Shown here: positions 1 through 7,855 of the stretch, one piece after another | Layout of the letters: each line of letters starts with the position of its first letter | How positions within the stretch are numbered: position 1 is the stretch's first letter | Assembly (NCBI RefSeq): GCF_002101595.1 | Contig: NZ_LQOM01000031.1 | Span: forward strand, 1-64,000 | From: Mycobacterium celatum | GTDB taxonomy: Bacteria > Actinomycetota > Actinomycetes > Mycobacteriales > Mycobacteriaceae | DNA length: 64,000 nt | Direction: 5' to 3' | Notes under the pieces: model-generated | What the model was told of the DNA's origin: nothing | Databases searched by the model: none | Seen by the model: only the letters and a program-made list of their open reading frames with translations | Made by a program: the position numbers and the translations under genes

Positions 1-276
1 GTGGTACGACCCCTTCCAGCCCCAACCCCCACCAGCAAACAACTAAGTCAGCTACGGCAGACCAAACAGGTTGAGGCGTAGAGGAATTCGTTCGCTGGTA
101 CCCGCTGCTATCGGATCGTGATCATCAACGCCGACAACCAAACCCTGCGACCCCGCCGGCCCACCACCCGACGATCCCCGACGACGCACGCACCAATTTG
201 AAGCCAAGCCGGGACGGTAACGCACCACGGTTAGCACGCCGCCGTCACAAGCTGCGCGTAGCGCCAGCTCCGGCCA
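1..276. other. left-edge stretch with no supported gene
   Basis: No gene is supported here. One plus-strand frame is open from base 2 to a TAA at 44-46 and would end in WYDPFQPQPPPANN. This could be the last 14 residues of a gene cut by the window edge, but it is too short to prove. The minus-strand reading frame at 52-237 has an Arg/Gly-rich composition with no recognisable motif and was not accepted. Confidence 0.4.
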
Positions 277-471
277 CTACTCCTTGATCGAGATGGCCTG
301 CCGCGGGCACTGCCGCACCGCGTCGCGGATTTGTTCCTCGTTCTCCGGAGTGACTTCGTCCTGAAGGACGGTCAGCATGTCGTCGTCGCCGAGGTGGAAC
401 ACCTCCGGGATGATTCCCATGCAGACGCCGTTGCTCTCACAGAGACCGAAGTCGACTTCTACTTTTTTCAT
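277..471 (-). CDS. 3Fe-4S-type ferredoxin, partner of the adjacent P450
   Basis: A 64-residue ferredoxin of the small single-cluster type that passes electrons to cytochromes P450. Cluster ligands are visible as C11, C17 and C55 followed by P56, in the mycobacterial pattern C-x2-N-x2-C...CP, where the middle residue (N14 here) is the variable position. The start ATG overlaps the stop of the upstream P450 by four bases (ATGA), so the two are translationally coupled and almost certainly work together. The protein is soluble and cytoplasmic. The electron source is not encoded next to it. The closest candidate in the window is the NuoF-like flavoprotein at 6167-7447. Confidence 0.9.
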   Translation of the reverse strand: MKKVEVDFGLCESNGVCMGIIPEVFHLGDDDMLTVLQDEVTPENEEQIRDAVRQCPRQAISIKE

Positions 472-1673
472 CGCAGCACTTTCACCGGCACGTGCTGGTA
501 GCCCGCGACGTTTTGCATGTGAACGCGCTGCAGGCCATCCCAATTCAGTTCGTAGCGGGGCATGAAGTCCAGCAGCTTCTCGATCGCGATCCTGCTTTCC
601 ATCCGGGCCAGCGCCGCACCCAGGCAACTGTGAATCCCGTATCCAAGACCGAGGTGCTGCGCCTCGGTGTGGTCGCGTTCGATATCGAACTCCTCGGCGT
701 TGGTGAATGCGTCCGGATCGCGGTTCGCGGCGGCGCCACACAGAAACACGGGCTTGCCCGCGGGAATCACCCCACCGCTGACGTGGGCCTCCTTGAGGGT
801 GTAGCGCACGTTGTACTGGACCGGTCCCTCGTAGCGCAACAGCTCTTCGACCGCTCCCGGAATTTTGCTGCGGTCGTCGAGCAGCTTCTGCCACTGGTCG
901 GGGTGACGGGCGAAGATCACCGCTGCGTTCCCGACCAACTTGGTGACGGTTTCGGCGCCCGCGCCGCCGAGTAGCGAGGCAAAACCGGTGATTTCGATGT
1001 CGTCGAGCTTGCGTACTTCGCCGTCCTCGCCGGGGATTTCGGCGGCGATCAGCCTGCTGATGAAGTCGTCCTGCGGATTCTCGCGCCGCGCCTGCACCAG
1101 GCCGTAGTAATACATCGCGCTGTCGATGTTGGCCTGCATGCCGGCCTCGCTGACCTCGATCTGGCCCGGCTCGCGGTGCAGGCTGGTGTCGATCCAGTGC
1201 CGCACCTGTTGGCGGAATTCCTCCGGCACCCCCAACATCGTGGTGATCACCTCGACTGGGAAGGGTCCGGAGAAGTCCTGCACGACGTCGAAGTTGTCGG
1301 GATCGGCCTTGCTCAAATACTTCTCGATGACGTCGACGACGATGTCCGTCTGCGATTGGATTGCCCGCGGTGTGAAGGCCTTGTTGAGCAGGCTGCGCAT
1401 GTGCCGGTGCTCGGGCGGGTCCATGAAGATGATCGACTTATGCTCCGGCGGAATTCCCTTGCGCACCATCGCCAGGTCGCAACCGCGCGCCGACGAGTAC
1501 GTCTCGAAATCCTTGAACGCCGCAGCCACATCCTCGTGGCGGGTCAGCGCGTAGAAGTCCTCTTGCTCGTCGTAGTAAAGGGGGGCGTCCTCGCGCATTC
1601 GTCGGTATATCTCGAAGGGGTTGTTGAAGAACTCTTCAGAGAACGGATCGAAGACGACCTTTGGCTTGGTCAT
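468..1673 (-). CDS. cytochrome P450
   Basis: A 401-residue bacterial P450 (typical length). The heme-binding loop is GLGYGIHSCLG with the ligand cysteine at about residue 350. The I-helix oxygen-activation motif reads GGAGAETVT, and an FKDFETYSS region lies near the N-terminus. It would hydroxylate a hydrophobic substrate using electrons from the ferredoxin encoded immediately downstream with a four-base overlap. A 73-base gap separates it from the upstream dehydrogenase gene, so it may have its own promoter or be read through from the long minus-strand operon that starts near 7.4 kb. The CYP family could not be assigned by eye and the substrate is unknown. Confidence 0.93.
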   Translation of the reverse strand: MTKPKVVFDPFSEEFFNNPFEIYRRMREDAPLYYDEQEDFYALTRHEDVAAAFKDFETYSSARGCDLAMVRKGIPPEHKSIIFMDPPEHRHMRSLLNKAFTPRAIQSQTDIVVDVIEKYLSKADPDNFDVVQDFSGPFPVEVITTMLGVPEEFRQQVRHWIDTSLHREPGQIEVSEAGMQANIDSAMYYYGLVQARRENPQDDFISRLIAAEIPGEDGEVRKLDDIEITGFASLLGGAGAETVTKLVGNAAVIFARHPDQWQKLLDDRSKIPGAVEELLRYEGPVQYNVRYTLKEAHVSGGVIPAGKPVFLCGAAANRDPDAFTNAEEFDIERDHTEAQHLGLGYGIHSCLGAALARMESRIAIEKLLDFMPRYELNWDGLQRVHMQNVAGYQHVPVKVLR

Positions 1674-1746
1674 TGCATCTCCTCAGCGGCGGGCTGGCGG
1701 CTGAAGCCTTTACGATGGAAGGCTTGACTGTAACGCTAACGGTAAA

Positions 1747-2532
1747 TCATTTTTGCCGGGATGAAAACACCTCAATGACGTTTTCCAGCACCCCGAGATC
1801 ACTGCCCAGCTCAGCGGCGGCGCCGCGCGCCACGGTCACGTCCTTGCCGACGAATTCACCGGCCATCTGGGTAAACGACGCCACAGAGCCGCCCGCCGCG
1901 ACGAGGTCCAGCACCCGGCTGGCCGCGCTGCCATGCGGAAGCGCCGCCAGCAGCGCCGGCTCCGGGACACCTAGGCGCTCCGCGAGATCCACTGACGCCG
2001 ACAGCAATCCGATCTGCGCCGCGAACAGCGCATTGTTGACCAGCTTGACCTTCTGGCCGGCGCCCAGCGGGCCGATGTGCAACACCGGATCGCCGTAGCA
2101 GCTCAACACCGGCCGAGCCCGCGCGACGACTTCGTCGGCACCGCCCACGAACAACGTCAGCTCGCCGGCCGCCGCGTTGTGTGGGCCGCCGCTGACGGGC
2201 GCATCGACCACGTCTACACCAGATGCCGCGATTCGCTCGACGGTGCGCGGACTTCCGGTGGTGTGCACCACCAACACGGCGCCGGGAGCTATGGAGAGCT
2301 CGCTCTCCAGGCAAACCTGGCGCACCTGTTCGTCGGTGAAGACACAGACCACCACCACACCGGCCTGCGCGCTCACCCCAGCTACCTCCGCCACCGCCGT
2401 CGCGCCCAATTGGGTAATCGCTGCCCGCTTTTCGTCGGAGCGGCCCAGCACCCGGACGTCGTGGCCGGCTTCGACCAGCCTGGCCACCATCGGCCGGCCC
2501 ATCCGGCCCGCTCCGATGAATCCGACTCTCAC
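1747..2532 (-). CDS. beta-hydroxyacid dehydrogenase, NAD(P)-dependent (first of a pair)
   Basis: A 261-residue member of the 3-hydroxyisobutyrate dehydrogenase/6-phosphogluconate-type family, which oxidises beta-hydroxyacids with NAD(P). The N-terminal Rossmann motif is GFIGAGRMG (4-12). The substrate-binding signature is DAPVSGG (110-116), and the catalytic lysine lies in KLVNN (K163). The family's second fold, all helical, follows to the C-terminus. The start is GTG and overlaps the stop of the preceding paralogue (GTGA), so the two are co-translated. The pair is clearly related in sequence and probably arose by tandem duplication. They could form a heteromer or act on successive hydroxyacid intermediates. 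The substrate is unknown. Confidence 0.88.
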   Translation of the reverse strand: MRVGFIGAGRMGRPMVARLVEAGHDVRVLGRSDEKRAAITQLGATAVAEVAGVSAQAGVVVVCVFTDEQVRQVCLESELSIAPGAVLVVHTTGSPRTVERIAASGVDVVDAPVSGGPHNAAAGELTLFVGGADEVVARARPVLSCYGDPVLHIGPLGAGQKVKLVNNALFAAQIGLLSASVDLAERLGVPEPALLAALPHGSAASRVLDLVAAGGSVASFTQMAGEFVGKDVTVARGAAAELGSDLGVLENVIEVFSSRQK

Positions 2533-3338
2533 CGGGGGTGTGCCATCAGGGCCAGGGTGGCGTCGGCCGCGTCGAGCACGGCCCCGCCGTCGATGCCCGC
2601 GGTGTCGGCGAGGTCGGCGATCAGCCGCACATCTTTCTGCAGCAACGCTCCGGCGAGTTCGGCAAGGCGGTCCAAACCGCCGGCGTCACCGCCAAGAGCG
2701 TTGAGCGCAAAGCTGTTCCCGCTGCCCCGCGAAATGACCTCGGTGAGGCGATCCGGCAAAACGCCCAGAGCCTTGCCAAGGGACAGGGCAGTGGCGGCGG
2801 TTCCCAGGTTGGCGGTGAACAGCAGGTTGTTCAGCAGCTTGGTGGTCTGGCCCGAGCCCAGATCGCCGAGGTGCACGATCGGATCGGCGTAGGTCTGAAA
2901 CACCGGGCGGCAGCGCTCCACCACGTCGGGGTCGCCGCCGACCATCACCAGCAGACGGCCTTCTGCGACCGCCGGGGCACCGCCGCTGACCGGGGCGTCG
3001 ATCACCGAGACATCCTGGGCGGCAGCCTTCTTGGCCAACTCCTGGCAGGTCTTGGGATGCACGGTGCTGTGTACGGCGATCACGCTGCCCGCCTTGGCGC
3101 CGGCCAACAGCCCGTCGGCGACTTCCTCGACGTCGGCGTCACCGACCACACACAGGCATATCAGATCGCTGGCCGCGGCAAGTTCAGCCGGCGAGCCGGC
3201 CATCTTGGCCGCAGTATCGGCGAAGGGCACGAGCGACGCCGGCCTGCGCGCCCACAAGGTGGTCGGGTAGCCGGCTTCGACGATCCGGCGTGCCATCGGG
3301 CCGCCCTGGCTGCCCAGCCCGATAAATCCGACATGCAT
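2529..3338 (-). CDS. beta-hydroxyacid dehydrogenase, NAD(P)-dependent (second of a pair)
   Basis: A 269-residue paralogue of the next gene. It has the Rossmann motif GFIGLGSQG (4-12), the DAPVSGG signature (114-120) and the catalytic lysine in KLLNN (K167). The ATG at 3336-3338 is chosen because family homology begins there and it overlaps the upstream hydrolase stop by one base (TGATG). A longer frame upstream only translates the antisense of the hydrolase. All four genes from 5877 down to 1747 overlap their neighbours, which indicates one transcript. The likely role is oxidation of a hydroxyacid or hydroxyacyl intermediate in the same pathway. Confidence 0.88.
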   Translation of the reverse strand: MHVGFIGLGSQGGPMARRIVEAGYPTTLWARRPASLVPFADTAAKMAGSPAELAAASDLICLCVVGDADVEEVADGLLAGAKAGSVIAVHSTVHPKTCQELAKKAAAQDVSVIDAPVSGGAPAVAEGRLLVMVGGDPDVVERCRPVFQTYADPIVHLGDLGSGQTTKLLNNLLFTANLGTAATALSLGKALGVLPDRLTEVISRGSGNSFALNALGGDAGGLDRLAELAGALLQKDVRLIADLADTAGIDGGAVLDAADATLALMAHPR

Positions 3339-4222
3339 CAACCGGCCTCCAAATCCGCATTGGTGGTGGTCTCGCGGGCGACGACACATTCCTCGGCGAA
3401 TGACAGCACCTTCAGGTGATAGGCCGCCGCCGTATGGCCGAGGCTGAGGTTGTGCCCCGCCGCACGTTGCTCGTTGGTGGTGAATCGGGGGCAGGCGGTG
3501 AACGTCGCGGCGATCTCGGCCAGCGCGACAGGGTCGGACTGCCATACCTTTTCGTGTTCGGCGACGGTGAACTGCACCGGCACCCGCACCTGGCCGGCCA
3601 GCGCCGGGAAGTCACGGCGGGGCCACTCGGTGACCATCGCCGCTTCGTACGGCGCGCCGGTGGCAGAGTTCGTCAGGCCGCCGAGCACCTCGGGTGGATA
3701 TAACTCCGACGGGTGCCACAGCAGCTCGCGTAGACCGGGCGGCCGGTGGGTCGCGCTGGCCGTCTTGAGAACCTCCCGCGCGGCCGGGTGGTAATGCCTA
3801 CCGGTGCCGGCCATTTCGATACCGAGAAGATCCGCGCCGCGCGGATCGGCGGCCATCCGCAGCGCCAGCTCGCAGCCGTTGGAATGGGCCACCACGAATA
3901 GTCCTGCGCCGCCGGGCCTTTCGCCGAGAATGCGGTCGACGGCGCCGTAGGCCAGCCGCACCCGTTGCTCGGGCTCGACCAAGGCCTCCGGGTAGGCCGC
4001 GGAGCTGCCGTACCCCGGCCGGTCGAGCGCGATCACCGTGAAGCCGAGCGCCGCACCGATTCTCAGCAGCGACAGCGACGGGTGGCCGGGGCAGTCGAAA
4101 TATGCTGCGGTGGTGCCTCCGCCGTGCAGCGCAACGACGACCGCCCGCGGCTGCGGCGCCTCCGCGACCAGCGCCGACATCGGCACTCCGTCGACGAGCA
4201 CCACCCTGGGCCGGGGGGTCAT
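3338..4222 (-). CDS. alpha/beta-hydrolase
   Basis: A 294-residue alpha/beta-hydrolase. The oxyanion region is HGGG (33-36), the strand-turn motif is DRPGYG (67-72) and the nucleophile elbow is AHSNG with S114. A late histidine (in GHNLSLGH near the C-terminus) can complete the triad. The family hydrolyses esters, thioesters or C-C bonds of ring-cleavage products; which applies here cannot be told. It overlaps the upstream DUF35-thiolase gene by four bases and the downstream dehydrogenase by one, so it belongs to the same operon. There is no signal peptide, so it is cytoplasmic. Confidence 0.85.
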   Translation of the reverse strand: MTPRPRVVLVDGVPMSALVAEAPQPRAVVVALHGGGTTAAYFDCPGHPSLSLLRIGAALGFTVIALDRPGYGSSAAYPEALVEPEQRVRLAYGAVDRILGERPGGAGLFVVAHSNGCELALRMAADPRGADLLGIEMAGTGRHYHPAAREVLKTASATHRPPGLRELLWHPSELYPPEVLGGLTNSATGAPYEAAMVTEWPRRDFPALAGQVRVPVQFTVAEHEKVWQSDPVALAEIAATFTACPRFTTNEQRAAGHNLSLGHTAAAYHLKVLSFAEECVVARETTTNADLEAG

Positions 4223-5877
4223 GTGGCGGCCCGCAGCAGCAGCACGCCGCTGGGTGTCAGCCCCCCACTGCTGACCACGCCGACACGCGCATCGGCGACC
4301 TGGCGCTCGCCCGCCTCACCGCGCAACTGGCTGATTGCCTCGTGCAGCAGGCCCATCCCGTGGGTGCGGCCATGCGAGAGCTGGCCGCCGTGCGTGTTGA
4401 GCGGCAACTGGCCGTCGCGGGCAATGTTCTTGCCGCCGTCGAGGAATTCCTTGGCCTCACCGATTCCGCAGAACCCCAGCGCCTCGATCCAGGACAGACA
4501 GTTCATCGTGAAGCCGTCGTACAGCTCGGCGACGTCGACGTCGTCAGGCCGAAGAGAGGTGCGCGACCACATGTGTGCCGACTGGCCGAGCACCTGCGGC
4601 TCGTGCGTCAAAGTGCTTTGGTCCCAGTCGATCCGCTCGATGATCTGGGTGCCCACCGCCTCGACCAGCACCGGTGGCTTGGCCAGGTCGCGGGCGGCGT
4701 CGACCGCGGAGACGACGACGGCGATGGCGCCGTCGCACGGCACGTCGCAGTCGTAGAGCCCGAACGGCGTGGTGATCGGCCGCGCGCCCAAGTAGTCCTC
4801 CATCGTCATCGGCGACCGGTAGACCGCCGACGGGTTGAGTTCGGCATTTGCGCGCTGGTTCAACGCAATCCAGCCCAGCGTTTCCTTCGTCGTCCCGTAC
4901 CGATGCATGTGGCGCTGCGCGTTCATCGCCAACGTGTGCGCGGCCGAGGTGGCGCCGAATGGGAACTGCCAGCTGGTGGTGCGGCCGCCGGGCGGGACGA
5001 TCTTGCCCTGCTTCAAAAGCTCGTTGTACGTGGCTTCCCACAAGGTCCGGAAACACAAGACGTGGCGGGCCAGGCCGCTGGCGACCGCGAGCATCGCGGC
5101 GATCACCGACCCGGCCGGACCGAACGTTTCGATGCCGCCGTTGTGCCATACCGGCCGGATGCCCAGTGCGGCTTCGAGTGTGGTGATCCCACCTTCGCCG
5201 AACCCGCCGAGGTTGCCGCCGCCCGGATACGTTGAGAGGCCGTCGATGTCGTCGAGGGTGAGCCCGGCGTCGGCGACCGCGGCCTCGCATGCCTGCACCG
5301 TCAGCTGCAGCGGCGGCACCATGAGCCGGCGCCCGATGTCCGACATGCCGATCCCGGTGAGCGCGACCTTGTCCTCGAACTTCCCCCGGGTGAGCATGGG
5401 ATGCACGTGCTCGCCGAAGCTCTCCGGCGGGATCTCGTCGACGGGCAGGGGGCCTAGAGCGCCGGGCACCGGCCGAAACAGCGGCAGCCACACGTCGTCG
5501 GCCTGCTCGAAGACGACTTCCACCGGCTGACCTAGCTGCAATCGATCGGGATCGCACTCAACAATGTTGGTGGTCAACCGGACTCGCGGATCTTCGGCGA
5601 TTGCCACCTGTGCCACCACGTACGGTGCGGGTAGGTCCGGCAGGCTGAACCGGTGGTTGACGGTGAAGCCGGCGAGCGTGCCGCGACCGGACACCGCTCG
5701 CACCCCCATGTTGTGGGAGCGGCAATAGCGGCACACCGGTGCGGGCGGATGGATCAGCGCGGTGCAGTCGGTGCATTCCTGGAACCGCAGCGTGCCGTCT
5801 TCGCCTGATTTCCAGAAGAACTCGTTGTCCGGCGTGAGCAGGGGCAGCGGGCGTCCGGTCAACGGGTGAACCCCCAT
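4219..5877 (-). CDS. fusion of DUF35 (Zn-ribbon/OB-fold) with a thiolase-like lipid-transfer protein
   Basis: A 552-residue two-domain protein. Residues 1-140 are a DUF35 acyl-CoA-binding domain with the zinc ribbon C35, C38, C49, C52 followed by an OB-fold. Residues about 165-552 are a thiolase-fold protein of the Ltp type. The usual nucleophile cysteine is absent: the matching segment around 249-258 reads IETFGPAGSV. A late histidine region (HGRTHGMG) is kept, and the C-terminal cysteine motif is lost (SSGGLTPSG). In steroid catabolism, Ltp2-type aldolases lacking the thiolase cysteine need a DUF35 partner from ChsH2. Here both parts are in one chain, which suggests a retro-aldolase rather than a thiolase. 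The ATG at 5877 overlaps the ferredoxin end by 19 bases. Confidence 0.88.
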   Translation of the reverse strand: MGVHPLTGRPLPLLTPDNEFFWKSGEDGTLRFQECTDCTALIHPPAPVCRYCRSHNMGVRAVSGRGTLAGFTVNHRFSLPDLPAPYVVAQVAIAEDPRVRLTTNIVECDPDRLQLGQPVEVVFEQADDVWLPLFRPVPGALGPLPVDEIPPESFGEHVHPMLTRGKFEDKVALTGIGMSDIGRRLMVPPLQLTVQACEAAVADAGLTLDDIDGLSTYPGGGNLGGFGEGGITTLEAALGIRPVWHNGGIETFGPAGSVIAAMLAVASGLARHVLCFRTLWEATYNELLKQGKIVPPGGRTTSWQFPFGATSAAHTLAMNAQRHMHRYGTTKETLGWIALNQRANAELNPSAVYRSPMTMEDYLGARPITTPFGLYDCDVPCDGAIAVVVSAVDAARDLAKPPVLVEAVGTQIIERIDWDQSTLTHEPQVLGQSAHMWSRTSLRPDDVDVAELYDGFTMNCLSWIEALGFCGIGEAKEFLDGGKNIARDGQLPLNTHGGQLSHGRTHGMGLLHEAISQLRGEAGERQVADARVGVVSSGGLTPSGVLLLRAAT

Positions 5878-6170
5878 TCCGCTTCGTTGTCCTCGGCCTT
5901 GATGCCGGCGGCGGGGTCTTCCACCGCGGTAGAGGACACGGGATGGGTGCCGGCCGGTCGGTGCTCACCAACCTCCATGATGGCGTGCACGGGACAGTCC
6001 AGCAGCGCTCGCATGACGGCGTCGTGGTCTTCCTCGGCGACGGTGCCGTCGCCGACCAGCGAGGCGTAACCCCAGTCGTCCAGCGAGAAATACTTCGGTG
6101 CATGCTTGGCGCAGATGCCGAAGCCGTCGCACACTGTGCGGTCGAGGCGGATTGTCATGCGCTCGCTCAT
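5859..6170 (-). CDS. 3Fe-4S-type ferredoxin with C-terminal extension
   Basis: A 103-residue ferredoxin with cluster ligands C14, C20 and C59 followed by P60. The variable position between the first two cysteines is phenylalanine (C-x2-F-x2-C). About 35 residues after the cluster domain form an acidic, Pro-rich tail not seen in the other two small ferredoxins of the window. The start ATG overlaps the stop of the NuoF-like gene (ATGA), so it is probably the direct electron acceptor of that flavoprotein. It may then serve one of the P450s or another oxygenase. An in-frame ATG four codons later is a possible alternative start. Confidence 0.9.
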   Translation of the reverse strand: MSERMTIRLDRTVCDGFGICAKHAPKYFSLDDWGYASLVGDGTVAEEDHDAVMRALLDCPVHAIMEVGEHRPAGTHPVSSTAVEDPAAGIKAEDNEAEWGFTR

Positions 6171-7447
6171 GCCAGCTCCACTGCGTAGGGCCGGTCGGCA
6201 CGGAAAATGCCGGCATGGCATGTCTCGCAAGCATTCTCGAGATGGCGGTCCACCGCATGTGGGAACTGGCCGAGCAGACTGGCCGCCATGTTGCAGGCGG
6301 CGTCCAGCGTTGCGCAGGCGCCACGACCGCGCAGCATCACCGACCAGCGTCGCAGCCGGGTTACGTCCTCGCTGGTCGCCACGCCGTCGCGCAGCGCGCC
6401 GGCGACCGCCGCCATCGCCGCGGTGCCGTTGAAACACGAACCGCACTGGCCGGCGTTCTCGCGATCGAAGTACGCCAGCACCGACGCGGCGACGGCGACG
6501 GCGCAGTCGTCGGTGAGCACCGTGATGGCACCGGCGCCCAGCCCGCTGCCGAGCCTGCGCAGTGTTTCGTGATCCAGCGTCGCGTCGAGCACGTCGCGGT
6601 TGAGCAGCCCGGCGAAGTAGCCGCCCATCAGCACACCTTTGACATGATCTGGCGAAATCCCGTGCAGTGCAAGCAGTTCGGTAAACGGCAGGCCGTGCGG
6701 GATTTCGTAAAGACCGGGTGGCCGCCCGGCGCCGGTGATCGTCATCAAAAAGGTACCCGGCGACAGCGGCGTGCCCTGGGCCCGAAACGCCGCGGCACCG
6801 TGCTCCTGTAGGTAGGGCAGGTTGGCCAGCGTCTCGACATTGCTCACCAGTGTGGGCAGTCCACCGACCCCCTCCTGGAACGGCCGCGGCGGCTTGTCGG
6901 TCGGTTTGGCCGGGCCGCCGTTGAGTGCGCGCACCGCCGCCGTCTCCTCGCCGGCCACGTAGCCGGGATCGACCAGCCGGACACTCACCGCAACACCCAG
7001 GTCGTCGCACACCGCGTCCTCGACGCTGCGCGCCGACTCGGGATCGGAGACGTACACACAGGCGCGGTCCGCGCCCACGATCGCCGACGCCAACCGCAAC
7101 CCGTCGAGAACCAGGTGCGGCCGGTTACGTAGCAGCCAGCGGTCCTTGACCGAAGCCGGTTCTCCCTCTTCGCCGTTCGCGACGACGACGGCGCCCCCCG
7201 CGGCGCGGCCGTTGTCGCGCACCGTGCGCAGTTTCACCGCCAGCGGGAAGGCCGCGCCCCCGCGGCCGAGGAGCCCGCTGCGGTCGACTTCGGCGAGCAG
7301 GTCATCGGCTGATGCCAAGGGGCGGTAACCGTTGGGCGCATCGCCCAGTAGTCGTGGTGCGAGGTCGGGCCAGGCGGCGACAGTTAGGCTGGGACCCGTG
7401 CGAACTGCGGTGGTGCGGGTCGGTGTCGACCCGTCGGGTGCGCTCAC
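6167..7447 (-). CDS. NuoF-like flavoprotein (NADH:ferredoxin oxidoreductase candidate)
   Basis: A protein of about 426 residues related to the NADH/FMN-binding F subunit of complex I and HoxF-type enzymes. Visible are the glycine-rich NADH region GRGGAAFP (61-68) and NGEEGEPASVKDR (91-103), which fits the FMN site. Near the C-terminus are cysteines C335 and C338 (CGSC), C378, C385, and a CETC pair (C407, C410). The third cysteine of the usual CxxCxxC cluster is replaced by glycine. No NuoE or NuoG partner is present; a ferredoxin follows with four-base overlap, so it likely reduces that ferredoxin. The start is uncertain: GTG at 7447 keeps the conserved WPDLAPRLL segment but overlaps the divergent gene by 50 bases. 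TTG at 7318 would not overlap. Confidence 0.8.
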   Translation of the reverse strand: MSAPDGSTPTRTTAVRTGPSLTVAAWPDLAPRLLGDAPNGYRPLASADDLLAEVDRSGLLGRGGAAFPLAVKLRTVRDNGRAAGGAVVVANGEEGEPASVKDRWLLRNRPHLVLDGLRLASAIVGADRACVYVSDPESARSVEDAVCDDLGVAVSVRLVDPGYVAGEETAAVRALNGGPAKPTDKPPRPFQEGVGGLPTLVSNVETLANLPYLQEHGAAAFRAQGTPLSPGTFLMTITGAGRPPGLYEIPHGLPFTELLALHGISPDHVKGVLMGGYFAGLLNRDVLDATLDHETLRRLGSGLGAGAITVLTDDCAVAVAASVLAYFDRENAGQCGSCFNGTAAMAAVAGALRDGVATSEDVTRLRRWSVMLRGRGACATLDAACNMAASLLGQFPHAVDRHLENACETCHAGIFRADRPYAVELA

Positions 7448-7850
7448 CCCGGCGGAGTTAGACAAGGGCATGACCACGCTCCGGGAACTCGTCGAGGCGA
7501 CCGGCGCCGAGCTGCTGCCGGTGTCCCGCCGCGAGGTACAGCTGCTGATCGCCGCCAGCGACGCGGACGTCGTCAAAGAAACGGCTGTCGAGTTGTGCGC
7601 GAAGGCATTCGGCACCACGCCGGCCGCGGGGGTGGTCACCTATGTCAGCCGCGGCACCGACGACGACGCGCACGGCGTGCTGGCCGGGTTCGGCCTGTCG
7701 GGGGAGATTCGGCGGGTTCCCGGCGACCAGGGGTTCGACGTCGTCTACGTGACGCTGCGCGAAGCCGACCTGGACCGCATCCCGGAAAGCCGTATCCACA
7801 CCGCGCTGGAGGCCTCGCTCAACTGCGAGGTCCACATTCTCACCACGTAA
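7398..7850 (+). CDS. conserved hypothetical protein, divergent from the NuoF-like gene
   Basis: A 150-residue protein starting at GTG 7398 (VRTAVVRVG). The family is not recognised. The sequence alternates predicted beta strands and helices (for example REVQLLIAASDAD and GFDVVYVTLREADLDRI), looks soluble and alpha/beta, and has two cysteines and no obvious cofactor motif. Its codon use and uninterrupted reading frame support it as real, and it lies on the opposite strand, head to head with the NuoF-like flavoprotein. That placement suggests shared regulation or a functional link with the flavoprotein. An upstream ATG at 7332 would run into the flavoprotein coding region and is less likely. 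Confidence 0.7.
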   Translation: MRTAVVRVGVDPSGALTPAELDKGMTTLRELVEATGAELLPVSRREVQLLIAASDADVVKETAVELCAKAFGTTPAAGVVTYVSRGTDDDAHGVLAGFGLSGEIRRVPGDQGFDVVYVTLREADLDRIPESRIHTALEASLNCEVHILTT

Positions 7851-7855
7851 AGCCA

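Noticed and set aside
1..46. Open frame ending WYDPFQPQPPPANN
   Set aside because: Only 14 codons are inside the window and no family is recognisable, so no CDS is called. It is mentioned as a possible gene end.
52..237. Minus-strand 61-codon frame at the left edge
   Set aside because: No motif or convincing start; composition looks like a chance frame in GC-rich DNA.
1727..1746. TAACGCTAACGGTAA before the first P450
   Set aside because: It contains half-like elements but no convincing symmetry, and it does not match the other operators.
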